In this document: piece after piece, positions 5,525 through 5,527 of the stretch
Layout of the letters: each line of letters begins with the position of its first letter
How positions within the stretch are numbered: the first letter of the stretch is position 1
NCBI GenBank assembly: GCA_023145485.1
Contig: JAGLDT010000028.1
Span: forward strand, 1 to 5,527
DNA length: 5,527 nucleotides
Reading direction: 5' to 3'
Source: Cocleimonas sp.
GTDB taxonomy: Bacteria > Pseudomonadota > Gammaproteobacteria > Thiotrichales > Thiotrichaceae
Notes under the pieces: model-generated
What the model was told of the DNA's origin: nothing
What the model saw: only the letters and a program-made list of their open reading frames with translations
Database searches by the model: none
Position numbers and translations under genes: made by a program

Positions 5525-5527
5525 TGT

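Overview
This window is a piece of a tailed-phage (Caudoviricetes) structural operon, from a free phage or a prophage. Every real gene lies on the minus strand, so transcription runs from position 5527 toward position 1. The genes are packed tightly: the longest gap is 19 bases and several stop and start codons overlap. There is no room for a promoter, terminator or RNA gene, and I see no transposon, CRISPR array or bacterial gene. The tail modules seen here (lambda-style G/GT chaperone pair, tape measure, tail tube, a possible gpZ-like protein) and the absence of a sheath gene point to a long, non-contractile (siphovirus) tail. Lambda-like families and good Shine-Dalgarno sites suggest a Gram-negative host, probably a proteobacterium, but no gene here fixes the host.

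Layout in transcription order: a head-tail joining protein (5524-5219); a tail terminator/completion-like protein (5222-4860); a small major tail (tube) protein with a very good ribosome binding site (4840-4406); a 240-residue protein that looks like minor tail protein Z (4403-3681); the tail assembly chaperone pair, G-like (3671-3396) and T-like (3399-3190); a short 614-residue tape measure protein (3174-1330); a 138-residue unrecognised post-tape-measure minor tail protein (1330-914); and a partial gene starting with GTG at 914 and running off the left edge, for a beta-rich, glycine-hinged, repeat-bearing protein that is probably a tail tip or fibre component. This last gene fills the left 914 bases.

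How they work together: the joining protein and terminator cap the interface between head and tail. The tube protein polymerises around the tape measure, whose length sets tail length. The G and G-T chaperones hold the tape measure and recruit tube subunits. The proteins downstream of the tape measure build the distal tip and contact the host.

The best-supported special feature is a programmed -1 ribosomal frameshift site, A AAA AAT, at 3405-3399. It sits directly before a tandem TGA TAG stop and fuses the G-like and T-like frames into a 160-residue product. Other points of interest are a perfect 10-bp hairpin inside the fibre-like gene, a 15-residue tandem repeat cut by the window edge, and the unusual place of the Z-like gene between the tube and chaperone genes. 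I see no sign of a wholly new system; this is a fairly standard tail module with some unfamiliar proteins.
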